Source: Myxocyprinus asiaticus (lineage: Eukaryota > Chordata > Actinopteri > Cypriniformes > Catostomidae). Taken from it: 64,000 bases of DNA. The position numbers were made by a program, and so were the translations under genes. Below are positions 40,155 to 50,543 of this stretch, piece after piece (position 1 is the first letter of the stretch; every line of letters begins with the position of its first letter). Location: assembly GCF_019703515.2 (NCBI RefSeq), contig NC_059346.1, forward strand, positions 55,936,001 through 56,000,000. Reading direction: 5' to 3'. Below the pieces are notes generated by a model, which was not told where the DNA came from, ran no database searches, and worked only from the letters and a program-made list of their open reading frames with translations.

Positions 40155-42172
40155 AATGTTACACTATAACTAAATCTAAATTAAAAACAATGATACTTAT
40201 CACAGCTTAGTTAAGTTCAGTTAACTTTACTTAAAACAATTGTTTTACTTGAACCAATTAAGTATGTTTATTAAACAAGCATGTAAACTGATTGCCTTAA
40301 ATCTAAGTAAGGTCGGTTTATTCAACATTTTCTGGCTTTCACATGTTAACTGAACGTGTTCATAGTTAATGTGATGAATTACACCTGTTACCTTCTGGGA
40401 TGCCTGTGTAATTAAAGGGGAACTGACTTCATACCTGTAGTTTTTATAGATCTGCACACTCAAAAGTACCTTGGTTGGTTCAAAGTATTTGCAAAAATGA
40501 CTGAATTTTTAAGATCATTTGTGTGCAGATGCCACTTGGCGTGATGGTTTGTCTTTTTCAATGTTGAAATATATAATACAGCATTATACTGTATAATATT
40601 AGGTGTGTGAGTGTGTCTAGCTCACAATTGCTCTACAACACTCACTGCACTCTCAAAAAAAAAAAAGTCTTCAATGGTTTTTTGCAGCACTTTACTTTAG
40701 GTTCAGCAAAGAATTCTCTTCAAATTAAGAACCTTTTTTTTTTACAATTGGTTATGTTCATTATGGGTTGTTCAGATCAGTGTTTCTGGTTCTTTAAAGC
40801 ACCAGTGCATTGATAGTTTTCCAAAGAACTAGAAAAAACATTATTTGAGGAACTTTAAAAGGTTCTCCAGTGTCTTCAGGTTGCAGAACACTTTTAGTTC
40901 AGAAACTAACCATTTCACCTACTGTATTTTGAAGAGTCTGCTGAGTATCAACATAGTAAGGCTAACCTAGAATACAAATTACTAATTACTATACAGCCAA
41001 CCGTGCAATTAATTAGGACATGAAAGGCTGAGCTCAGCACTTTTAGAGAAGTTTTGTAATATATCTCTTGAGCAAGACTTTTTGCAGCTCATCCAACAGT
41101 GCTTGGTTCCTCTTCTGAGACTGTTTTTTCTGTTGTTGTTGTTGATTCTCTTCATTAGCTGAAATGATTTTTAGTCCTGGCATCTGGTCCTTAGGTTTTT
41201 GTATTGCTTAAATAAAAGCTCTGTTTTTATTGTACAAACAGCCTTTAGTGCCCACGATGCACTCTGACCAGCACACCATATTACACCACTCTCACATGTA
41301 AACACAGCTCGGGTGTATCATAGCAACCTGCTCAATTCAAAGAGAGATGTGTAAATGAGTTCCAGCAAACACACACATACACGAAGCTAGCTAGACGACA
41401 GCTGACAACATGATTATACATAGGCATTAAACCGCCATTTACACACCACTGGAGGAGAAACTAGTTTGAGACACTGTCTAACCCCATAATATGTCTTTTC
41501 TTTCCCTCACTCTGTCTGTGGTTTTTCCTTGATACCCCTCTTTCACATTTGCACTTTTGTATTATCTATGAAATAGTAGGTAATATGCAGTATTAGTCCT
41601 CAATCTGAGGTGCCATTTATGCTTGAGAATCTCAGCCTGGTCCCTGCCTCCATAATATTCTTATTATTGATCAAAAAATTTGTTTTTAAATGTAAACTAT
41701 TACCCCTACTTCTAAATATGTAGTTACAGCATTGCAAATAGTGCCAACATTTATGTGTAACTAAATGTGCTGGGTAGTAACAAATTACTTGTAATTTGGA
41801 TTACGTGATCTGGATTTAAAAAATCAAGTACTTGTAATTGGATTACATTATGTTTCATAAATGTTATCAAATTACAGTTACTTTTATGGATTACATGATT
41901 AAATTCTTAATTTGATACAAGGATGGCAGAAAAAGCACCTGTCATAAATTAAGGCCACACCTTCTCATGAATAATTGTGAGGCGGTATAATCCTACAACT
42001 CTACATCATCTCTAGATACATTCTTTCATTATTGATTTTAAAGCCGCATAGTTAAAAATTCAATCATATTTCTAAATCCCAAATAACAGCAATTAAAAAT
42101 ACAAGCATATTATCATTGTCTCCTATATTGGGTAATATGTGTTGGTTCTGAATGACCATTTAAGAACCTTTT

Positions 42173-42352
42173 TTCCCTATCTGTCACTCACTCGACGTTG
42201 TGTCGATGTAGTGACACTAGGGGTCACTCTTGGGAGCCCAAGACACCTCTGGTCTTTGATAATAGGCCAATGAAAATTGGCGAGTGGTATTTGCATGCCA
42301 CTCCCCCGGACATACGGGTATAAAAGGAGCTGGTATGCAACCACTCATTCAG
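42173..42352 (+). repeat. DIRS left inverted terminal repeat with TATA-like promoter
   Basis: Inverse of 47536-47703 over most of its length. The outer 25 bases (TTCCCTATCTGTCACTCACT and onward) are not shared with the right end but are found inverted in the internal complementary region. A TATA box (GGGTATAAAAGG) at about 42317-42328 would drive transcription of the element. Confidence 0.85.
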
Positions 42353-42519
42353 ATTTTCTCTTCTGAGCCGAACGGTCATGCTCACTGAGCTGAATTCCCA
42401 CAACTGTTCATTCACCTGATGGCGCATTTCAACGGCTTCTCCCTCCTCTGCACTGGTGTACTGCAGAAATAAGAGTATATTTCTCTAAAAGAGTATATTT
42501 CTCTAAAAGAGCGGCACAC

Positions 42520-43850
42520 ATGGAACGTCTTTTTAAAGATGCCTTTCCTTTGTGTGTCATTCCTGGTTGCGCTCATTATCTCTCGCCTTCTGATGGTCAT
42601 GATCACTGTCTTTCGTGTCTGGGCACTGCTCACGCGGAGAAAGCGTTCATGGATGGTCATGTACTCATTGCGAGGACATGTCCATGGCAACGATGCGGTC
42701 GCGGCTCGCCTTCGTAAGAAAGCAAGCCACCCCAGAGTGCTACCCGCCTCGGTCCTTTTACCCACGGGTATGAGGCCAATGCGGCTAGCACTGGGGGCGA
42801 TTTGGGGACCCCAATGGGACTGCCTCCGCTGGGTATCCCCCCGCGGACCTCCCATTCCCCAGCACGCTCGTCTGCCCCAATCGGGCTTCCAGATGAGTCC
42901 GCCGGCTTGTCTCGCGGCGAGTTCGACCTCTTATTCAGAGCCCGCGAAAGTGATGAGCTCTCGAGCGCAGCATCGGAGAGTGGGCTCGTCCAGTCGGACG
43001 CGGAAGCCTCAGCTGGGCTCCTCCTTTCGGGGAAGATTGCCCAGTCACAGGCTGACGTGGAGATGATGACATGCTTTCCCGGGCAGCCGCGAGCGTCGGC
43101 TAGAGTGGAACCCTCCGCTCTTCCTTGAACCCTCATGGCTCAATGATTGGTTCCTGGGTTCGCGGTGCCATTCAAAGCCATGCCCCACCCCCGTTCCTTT
43201 CTTCCCGGAAGTGCATGAAGAGCTGACAAGGTCATGGGAGGCACTTTTTTACTGCCCGGTCCCGATCTTTTCAGCTTCCCTGCCCTCACTACCCTCAATG
43301 GTGGGGCGGCCAAGGGCTATTCGGCAATCCCCCGGTGGATAAAGGCGCTTGCGGTGCACCTATGCCCGCAGAGCACTGCCACCTGGCACGGGTGCCCAAA
43401 GCCCCCGTCCAAGACCTGTAGGTTTATATCGTCTCTGACGGCCAAGGCCTATGGTGCCTCTGCCCTGCACGCCATGGCTCTCCTGCAAGTCCGCTAAAGG
43501 AACTCTCCAAGGCGCTAAAGGAACTGCACGAGGGTTATTCCACCCTGGGATTGATGCAGGAACTGTGCTCGGCGACCGGCCTCGCTCTCCGAGCGACGGA
43601 GGTCACGGTGTGGTCTCTCGGGCAGACTATGTCCATATTAGTGGTCCAGGAGCACCACCTTTGGCTCAACCTGGTCGAGATGGGCGAGGCCGACAGGACA
43701 CGGTTCCTTGCTGCCCCCATCTCCCAGGCTGGCCTATTCGGCAACACCATCAAGGACTTTGCCCAGCAGTTCTCGATGGTGGAGTATTAGACAGAGGCTA
43801 TCCGGCATATCCTGCCCAAGCGCGGCTCAAGATCCCGCACCCCGTCTGCT
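42520..43850 (+). pseudogene. DIRS gag-like region, frameshifted
   Basis: The start MERLFKDAFPLC is followed by a Cys/His-containing segment (DGHDHCLSCLGTAHAEKAF) typical of DIRS gag proteins. Further on, LTTLNGGAAKGY, ALHAMALLQV and, after a frame change, LWLNLVEMGEADRTRFLAA and SQAGLFGNTIKDFAQQF match the conserved middle of DIRS gag. At least two frame changes (between about 42717 and 43234, and 43497-43551) and several stops break it. The function of DIRS gag is presumed to be particle formation. Confidence 0.82.
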
Positions 43851-44605
43851 CGTCACCAAGGGCATCCCCCTGCGGTGACTCCACCGGCTCTGCCGCAGCC
43901 CGCCCCTTCGGCCCGGCCCCGGCGTGGAGCCCAATACAGGAAGCAGATGCCACCCGTCTCACGGCTGCCCAGAACCCGTGAAAGGCTTCAAAGCGCCCTT
44001 GAGACGGGCGACCCAGGGATGACGAAACCCGCTGCTCTGGAGCTGGTAAGCAGACCTCTCCATCTTTTTGTTACCTTTGCATTTAATTGCGCTGCATGCC
44101 CAAGTGGCTGCAGTACTCAAGAGTTCAGCAAGAGCGGTTTCCTTGTTCCCTGGGTCACATATCCGGTGTGCACGGCCGTCATCACGACCACCGTCCACCA
44201 CTCTATTTGGCAGGTTTGGCGCTCCAGCGGCGGTCTCCCACCCCTGAGCGCCCAGCTGTGGCACAAATCTGCCCCCGATGTGACAGTGACAGTCACGAGG
44301 ACAGGCCTCTTCCTTCCCCGTCCCAGGCTGTTCTGGGGGTGGTCACCAGGAGCCAGGTAAGTGCTTCGATGGATCTAGACACAGCACAGTTACAACATGG
44401 TGTGGCACCTCGAGCTCCGCCCCGCCACGAGGCCCCACCTGCCGGTATGTCCGACGACGTTGTCCCTTTGGTCCACCTTACGCGGAACTTAGACACGTGG
44501 CTTGCGCTTTCCAATCCGTCGTGATGGCTGGTCCGGACCGTCCGACTCGGCTACGCGATTCAGTTCGCCAGGCGTCCGCCCAGGTTCAGTGGTGTCCACT
44601 TCACC

Positions 44606-45840
44606 TTGGTGAAGGACAAAAACACTGCTACCTTGTGCGCGGAGATCGCTACCCTCCTACGGAAGGGCGCGATAGAACCTGTCCCTCCGGCCGAGATGAA
44701 GAAGGGGTTTTACAGCCCCTACTTCATCGTACCAAAAAAAGGCGGTGGGTTGCGGCCAATCTTGGACTTGCGAGTACTGAACTGGGCTTTACAAAGACTC
44801 TCGTTCAAGATGCGGAAGCAAAAACGCATTCTGGCGAGCGTCCGGCATCAAGATTGGTTCGCGGTGGTAGACCTGAAGGACGCGTACTTCCACGTCTTGA
44901 TCCTTCCTTGACACAGACCCTTCCTGCGGTTTGCATTCGAGGGTCAGGCATATCAGTACAAGGTCCTCCCTTTCGGCCTGTCCCCATCTCCTTGCATCTT
45001 CACGAAGGTCGCAGAGGCAGACCTTGCCCCGCTAAGGGAGGTGGGCATTCGCATTCTCAACTATCTCGATAACTGCCTAATCTTAGCTCACTCTCGGGAC
45101 ATGTTGTGCGCACACAGGGACTTGGTGCTCTCACACCTCAGCCGACTAGGGCTTCTGGTCAACTGGGAAAAGTCCTCCCAGTTCAGAGCATCTCTTTTCT
45201 CAGTTTGGAGTTGGACTCAGTCTCTTTGACAGTGCGCCTCATGAACGACCACGCCCAGTAGGTGTTGGCCTGTTTGAAGGCGTTCAAACAGAAAACAGCG
45301 GTTCCACTGAAACTTTTTCAGAGGCTCCTGGGGCATATGGCATCCTCAGCGGTGGCCACCCCGCTCGGGTTGATGCATATGAGACCGCTTCAGCACTGGC
45401 TTCAGACTGGAGTCCCGAGATGGGCATGACGCCACGGGATCATCACGTCGGTCTGTCACCGTCTTTTCAGCCCTTGGACTGACCTCTCGTTTCTACGGGC
45501 AGGTGTTCCCCTAGAACTGGTCTCCAGGTGCGTCATGGTCACAATGGACGCCTCCAAAACAGGCTGGGGCACTGTTTGCAACGGGCACGCAGCCGCTGGC
45601 TTGTGACGGGCCCGCGACTGCATTGGCACATCAACTGCCTCGAGTTGTTGGCAATTCTGCTCGCCCTGCGGTGGTAGACACGATCACTCAGGCTAGGGCC
45701 CCCTCTACGAGCCCCTGTATGCCTTTAAGTAGCGTCTGTTCACTAAGTGGTGTTCTTCCCAACAGGAAGACCCCCAGAGATGCGCAGTCAGATCTGTGCT
45801 TTCCTTCCTGCAGGAGAGGTTGGAAGGGAGGCTGACCCCT
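44606..45840 (+). pseudogene. DIRS reverse transcriptase/RNase H, inactive
   Basis: The RT palm and fingers are readable: KGAIEPVP, GFYSPYFIVPKKGGGLRPIL, VVDLKDAYFHV (first catalytic Asp) and FEGQAYQYKVLPFGL. The polymerase signature that is normally YxDD reads YLDN (NYLDNCLILA), so one catalytic Asp is lost. A TGA at 44909-44911 interrupts the frame where Arg is expected. After a frameshift near 45200 the RNase H part follows (VTMDASKTGWG, with its catalytic Asp). Further stops lie at about 45425 and 45605. It would have copied the element's RNA into DNA; it cannot do so now. Confidence 0.9.
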
Positions 45841-46656
45841 TCCACCTAGAAGGTGTACATTGCTGCCATAGTAGCACACCACGACACAGTCGACGGTAAG
45901 TCCTTAGGGAAGCACGACCTGATCATCAGGTTCCTAAGAGGCACCAGGAGGCTGAGTCCCCCCAGACCGCGCCTCGTTCCCTCATCGGACCTCTCTGTAG
46001 TTCTTCAGGGTCTACAGAGAGCCCCCTTTGAGCCTTTGCAGTCATCTGAGCTTAAGGCACTCTCCTTGAAGACTGCCCTCCTGACTGTGCTCACTTCCAT
46101 CAAGAGGGTAGTAGACCTGTAACAGTTCTCTGTCAGCGAAACGTGCCTGGAGTTCAGTCCGGGTTACTCTCACGTGATCCTGAGACCCCGACTGGGCTAT
46201 GGACCCAAGGTTCCCATGACCCCTTTTAGGGACCAGGTGGTGAACCTGCAAGCGCTGCCCCAGGAGGAGGCAGACCCAGCCCTGTTGTTGCTGTGTCTGG
46301 TGCGTGCTTTACGCATCTATTTGGATTGCATTCAGAGCTTTAGGATCTCTGAGCAGCTCTTTGTCTGCTTTGGTGCACAGCGGAAAGGAAGCGCTGTCTC
46401 CAAGCAGAGGATCGCCCACTGGCTCATTGACGCCATAACTATGGCGAATCACACCCAGGACATGCCGCCCCTGGTAGGGCTACGAGCCCATTCTACCAGG
46501 GGTGTAGCGGCCTCCCTGGCCCTGGCCAGGGGTGTCTCTCTAACAGACATTTGCAGAGCAGCAGGCTGGGCAACACCCAACACCTTTGCAAGGTTCTACA
46601 ACCTCCGGGTGGAACCAGTTTCATCCCAGGTAGTGGCATGCAATACAAGCGGATAA
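45841..46656 (+). pseudogene. DIRS tyrosine recombinase, nearly open
   Basis: Domain of the phage-integrase fold used by DIRS elements instead of a DDE integrase. The C-terminal catalytic boxes are clear: HSTRGVAASLALARGVSL (His-x-x-Arg), AAGWATPNTF and FARFYNLR (the nucleophile Tyr). Upstream VILRPRLGYGPKVPM carries the region of the first Arg. An in-frame TAA at 46120-46122 and a stop before 45850 break the protein, while the 3' 160 codons (46174-46653) are uninterrupted. The frame matches that of the RNase H part. Confidence 0.9.
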
Positions 46657-47344
46657 GCCCAGGATAGCCGGCCGGGTGTATCACTTGAACATAGCGCCTT
46701 CCACCTCCTTTTGAGCTGAAGACATGTGCCATTAATTCCCAGTAGTGTTCACAAGCTTTGTTCCCTGGTTGACTTCCTCCGAGCCCTGTGGCAGTCGAGT
46801 TTTCGGAGAGACTCGCTGCCGGCCCAGTACACGTGTTAATTAAGAGTCCTGTTCTGCGATGTATATCTCCCGCTAATTCGTTTCCCTGTTGGCAAACTGT
46901 GTCTTCCTTGGGCAGAGCCCCTCTGCCATAGTCTCCATGTTTGTAGTAACTCCTCCCCCATTGGGTAAGATCTACCTTGAAGACTCTCCACATGGTTGGA
47001 AAGACCATGTGACATGTTTTTCCACTTAAATATCCCCCCCTCTCTTTGGGCGAGGTGTGGTCTCCGCGGTGTCTTCCTCTTGGGAGGGACACCCCCCGAC
47101 TAGACCTGGCGGCCCAGTCGGATAATCCCCCTTCTTTTTCAGGGAGTGGAAAAAGAGAAGGGGAAGAGAGGCCACGACTGGGTTAGCCTGTCTCTATCTT
47201 TTGGGTAGTCAACTTGTCCCCAAAGGGCCATTCGACACTCATAACTATGTTGGGGGAGGTTACGTGTCGACCTGGTGTGCTGGCTATGAGGCACACAGTA
47301 GTCTGCCCACCACACACCGCCAGTTCACGTAACACAGTTCAGCC
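46657..47344. other. DIRS 3' non-coding region
   Basis: Between the recombinase stop and the internal complementary region. A minus-strand open frame of 199 codons crosses it and part of the recombinase, but it has no recognised domain and reads the antisense of coding sequence, so it is not annotated. Confidence 0.55.
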
Positions 47345-47470
47345 AGTTGTGCTGTTTCGTATAGGGACCCCTAGTGTCACTACATCGACACAACTTCGAG
47401 TGAGTGACAGATAGGGAACGTCATGGTTACTTGTGTAACCTCCGTTCCCTGATGGAGGGAACGAGACGTT
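47345..47470 (-). repeat. DIRS internal complementary region
   Basis: The first half (to about 47417, including TCACTACATCGACACAAC and GAGTGAGTGACAGATAGGGA) is the reverse complement of the outer left terminus. The second half (GGTTACTTGTGTAACCTCCG and onward) is the reverse complement of the outer right terminus near 47700-47750. Joining the complements of both ends is the diagnostic DIRS feature that lets a single-stranded cDNA be circularised. Confidence 0.88.
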
Positions 47471-47535
47471 GTGTCCCTCCTGTCACAACGCTGAACTACC
47501 CGCTGAAATGGCCGGACCTTATATCGGCTCCTCAG

Positions 47536-47750
47536 CATAAAACCTAAATGAGTGGTTGCATACCAGCTCCTTTTATACCCGTATGTCCGGGGTAGTGGCA
47601 TGCAAATACCACTCCCCAATTTTCATTGGCCTTTTATCAAAGACCAGAGGTGTCTCGGGCTCCCAAGAGTGACCCCTAGTGTCACTACATCGACACAATG
47701 TCTTGTTCCCTCCATCAGGGAACGGAGGTTACACAAGTAACCATTACGTT
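47536..47750 (-). repeat. DIRS right inverted terminal repeat
   Basis: Inverse of the left repeat, including the mirrored TATA region (CTTTTATACCCGTATGTCCG). The outer end runs to about AAGTAACCATTACGTT, as judged by its match to the internal complementary region. Confidence 0.85.
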
Positions 47751-47882
47751 TTACTCAGCAAATGGCAAAAAGCAAGTTTCTGTTTGATTTTATATTTGCT
47801 AATGTTTAATGAAATTAGTGTTAATTGGTAAATTATTGATTACATTTTCATCAAAATATGCAATGAGTAATCCAAAAGTACA

Positions 47883-48540
47883 CTGAAAAAAAATCACTAG
47901 TAAGATTTACTTAGTTTATTTGGAAGTTTTTGCACTCAGTTTTTCGAAGTAAATTTTAATGGTATAAAATTAAGTAAAATCTACTTGACTTCATGACATA
48001 ATATTGATTAAAGTGAGTAAATTTAACTTGAACATTTCAGTTAATACAGAAGCTTTTACTTACAAATCTGATGTAAATGTTACTTTAACAAACCTAGTAA
48101 AATTTAAACATTTTATATGAACATTTCACATTTTGAACTTTCTTTATAAACACACATTTAATCATGTACCACGACATACAGAAGCCTTCCACAGAGAAGC
48201 TTAATCCATGCTATGTAGTCTATTAGACGACATCACCTTGCATTACTAATGATAGAAACATGCAGACCAAAACAACTGGTGCACAAAACACAATGACCGC
48301 AACAATCAACAGATATTTTTTTTGATCATGAATGGTTAATTTTGAGTAGAAAATTAATTCAGACTTCACAAAATAATAAGTTACAAAACATACTGTAACA
48401 ACAAAATCAACAAAAAAAAACTGTTTAAATAAACTTGCAAACAGTGAAACCATGCAAGCTTATTAATTATTCAAACCTGGTGCATGCTGGGAACAGGTTT
48501 TATTTATTTAATTGTTTTAACCCCATCACAGTAAGTTTGG
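47883..48540. repeat. repeat family X, copy 2
   Basis: Starts CACTGAAAAAAAATC and shares an ordered set of segments with 36726-37140 (TAGTCTATTAGACGA, GGTGCACAAAACAC, GCATGCTGGGAACAGG). No coding sequence. The right end is not clear. Confidence 0.5.
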
Positions 48541-48988
48541 AATTAACATACTTGTAATTTCAATACATAACTGAGGCTACGTCCACATTACACATGCGGA
48601 TACATTTGAAAATGGCATTTTCGTTTTCGATACACTCTCCTTCCACAAGCATTTTCAAAAAGTTTCTCATCCACACTCAAACGAATGAAAACTCTTAAAT
48701 CCCTTTAATGCACATGCGAAAAATCACATTCCATTTACGGTCTGAAACGCAATTGTCCTCGTGTTCTGTCACCAGACAGCAATTCCAAGTAATCTTCTCA
48801 TCGCCTTTGAATCAGAATCAGAATCAGCTTTATTGCCAAGTATGATTACACATACAAGGAATTTGTCTTGGTGACAGAAGCTTCCAGTGCACAAACAGTA
48901 CAGCAACAAGATAGAGATAATAATAATAATAAAATAGAATAAAAATAAAGTGAATAGAAAATATAAGTATATATAGAAACACACAATA

Positions 48989-48993
<5 letters not shown>

Positions 48994-49071
<78 letters not shown>
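48994..49071. repeat. (TA)n microsatellite in the LINE 3' UTR
   Basis: About 39 TA units. Frames of Tyr/Ile repeats read across it are artefacts. Confidence 0.95.
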
Positions 49072-49073
<2 letters not shown>

Positions 49074-49252
49074 GTATGTACAATATACAAATACAAATCT
49101 GTTATATACAGATGCCATGGAACGTATGGCAGAAGAGGTATGGTATGTTGGATAAATGTAAATAGACTAAGCTGTGTATTGCACATCATTATTGCTCAGT
49201 GGAGCAGTTTTAACAGTTCATGAGATGGATAGCCTGAGGGGAAAAAAACGTT

Positions 49253-49806
49253 CTAGTGCCTGACGGTTCTGGTGCTCAGTGCTCTGTTGCGCCGGCTAGA
49301 AGGCAACAGTTCAAAATGGTAGTGGGCTGGGTGAGTGGGGTACAGAGTGATCTTTCCAGCCCTTTTTCTCACTCTGGAAGTGTACAGTTCTTGAAGGGAG
49401 GGCAAGGGGCAACCAATAATCCTCTCAGCAGTCCAATCTGTAATTTGTAGTCTTCTGATGTCCGATTTCGTAGCTGCACCAAACCAGACAGTTACTGAAT
49501 TGACTGCTGAGTAGAACTGTATCAGCAGCGCATGTGGCAGGTTGAACTTCCTCAGCTGGCGAAGGAAGTACAACCTCTGCTGGGCCTTTTTTACAACGGA
49601 GTCAATGTGGGTCTCCCACTTCAGGTCCTGTGAGATGGTAGTGCTCAGGAACCTGAATGACTCAACTGTTGCCACAGTGCTATTCAGAATGGTGAGCGGG
49701 GTCAGTATTGGGGTGTTCCTCCTAAAGTCCACAATCATCTCCACTCTTTTGAGCATGTTCAGCTCCAGGTTGTTTTGACTGCACCAGTGAGCCAGCCGTT
49801 CAACCT
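49253..49806 (-). pseudogene. LINE reverse transcriptase C-terminal fragment
   Basis: Begins inside the protein at EVERLAHWCSQNNLELN, continues VDFRR, FLSTTISQDLKWETHID, KKAQQRLYFLRQLRKFNLP and ends RRNRALSTRTVRH. These are the thumb and connection segments downstream of the catalytic palm of CR1/L2/Rex1-type LINE reverse transcriptases. The catalytic motif itself lies upstream and was never inserted. One deletion (QFYSAVNSVTVWFGAA) removes several residues. The open frame extends 13 codons into the flanking MITE, which is not part of the LINE. Confidence 0.88.
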
Positions 49807-50445
49807 CCTTTGAAGGATTTAATGTGAAGATTGTACAACTTAACATTTATCTTTAACAATGCTATCAAAGTTAATATCAGGCACAACAACACTGCTACAA
49901 CATGGGCCACATCTTGATTGATTTGGTTTGAATGGATCACATGACTGCATCAAATGACAACAAATACGTTTTCAGATATTTCTGTTTTCCCTGTCCACAC
50001 TACAACACAAAGAACAAAAGCCCTTCAAAAACGGCATCTCAGTGTGTCGATGGAAGGCATGAAAATGTATTAGTGTGGATGTGGCCTGGAGAAATTCTGG
50101 TAATATCACTCAGATTCGATGTGACTTGTAATTACTGACACATTATAATAAAAAAGAATACAGTTATATAGGTCCTATATTAATAGCCTATGGCATTTAT
50201 CTTTCAAAACATGTTTTGTGCCATGCCTGTTATTACTTTAAAAATTATTTGGGGTTAAAAGTCAGTGCAAAAATGTCTTTTAACAGCCTTAGCAAATATT
50301 ATTTACAGTATGTATTGTGCTTAAAGCTAAGAGCAATATTTGTTCCTGTAAAAAAATCATTATGATTTTTTAATGAGTTTAACTATTAAGCTTGATGAGG
50401 CCAATTTTTCATTATCTATTTTCCTTTCTCTCTGTCTTACTCAAG

Positions 50446-50543
50446 CTAATGGAACAGGCTCCAGTAGTCAGCTTTCTACACCCATCTCTAAGCAGTCTCC
50501 CATATCGACTCCGACCAGTCCTGGCAACGCCCGCAAACAGAAG
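50446..50543 (+). CDS. dcx: doublecortin exon: second part of Ser/Pro-rich tail
   Basis: 98 nt, acceptor TACTCAAG, donor GTAACC, ends in phase 0. With the A carried over it reads [13 protein letters not shown], then [20 protein letters not shown]. The [11 protein letters not shown] and [13 protein letters not shown] blocks are characteristic of the doublecortin tail. DCLK1 differs more at these positions, which is the main reason for preferring dcx. The final K at the donor matches the usual exon junction. Confidence 0.93.

Larger units (their letters stand above)
37560..40270. repeat. diverged copy of the 10095-12428 MITE family, split by an LTR element
   Basis: The left half shares TACTTGAAATGTCA, GAGTACAAAATTG-like and GTCACCATTAG segments with 10095-10480, in the same order. 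The AAGTT/AACTT-rich right half resumes after 40160. The LTR retrotransposon and its CTATA duplication sit between the halves. The outer limits are approximate. Confidence 0.5.
42173..47750 (+). mobile_element. DIRS-type retrotransposon, degenerate, about 5.6 kb
   Basis: It carries the full DIRS layout: inverted terminal repeats, gag-like region, reverse transcriptase/RNase H, tyrosine recombinase and an internal complementary region. The inverted repeats share about 155 bp in opposite orientation (about 42198-42352 and 47536-47703), including GGACATACGGGTATAAAAGG and its complement. DIRS elements replicate through a circular intermediate and integrate with a tyrosine recombinase, so no target duplication is expected and none is seen. 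The GC content is clearly higher than the surrounding intron. Multiple stops and shifts make it non-coding now. Confidence 0.93.
41766..47882. repeat. hAT-like repeat halves flanking the DIRS element
   Basis: The left half (41766-42172) starts GGGTAGTAACAAATTACTTG and is rich in GGATTACATTA-like motifs. The right half (about 47751-47882) ends AGTAATCCAAAAGTA after a GATTACATTTTC segment. These resemble the two ends of a common fish inverted-repeat element, so the DIRS element appears to have landed inside it. The outer limits are approximate. Confidence 0.4.
48812..49806 (-). mobile_element. 5'-truncated LINE with 8-bp target duplication
   Basis: A perfect 8-bp direct repeat, CCTTTGAA, lies at 48804-48811 and 49807-49814. 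On the minus strand the 3' end finishes in tandem TGATTC units (GAATCA on the plus strand at about 48809-48826), preceded by a 3' UTR and the C-terminal end of reverse transcriptase. A TA array lies in the 3' UTR (48994-49071). Only about 1 kb of the 3' end was inserted, as is common for LINEs. Clade is within the CR1/L2/Rex1 group; the exact one is uncertain. Confidence 0.87.
48574..50087. mobile_element. MITE (AGGCTACGTCCAC family), copy 2, interrupted by a LINE
   Basis: Ends AGGCTACGTCCACATTA and, read inward from the right, AGGCCACATCCACACTA. Removing the LINE at 48812-49806 and one target copy restores a sequence collinear with the related repeat at 6364-6725. No transposase. Confidence 0.75.
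34461..50445 (+). other. dcx: large dcx intron (16 kb) rich in retroelements
   Basis: 15,985 nt from GTGAGC to the acceptor TACTCAAG. Almost half of it is accounted for by a short LTR retrotransposon (37994-40154) and a DIRS element (about 42173-47750). Smaller elements are listed separately. Stretches 34461-35415 and 40270-41765 show no recognisable feature beyond simple A/T tracts and diverged short repeats. Confidence 0.8.

Noticed and set aside
46493..47092. 199-codon minus-strand frame
   Set aside because: It is antisense to the DIRS recombinase and the following non-coding region; no domain.
48769..49118. Tyr/Ile-rich frames of about 100 codons
   Set aside because: Translation of a TA microsatellite in the LINE 3' UTR.
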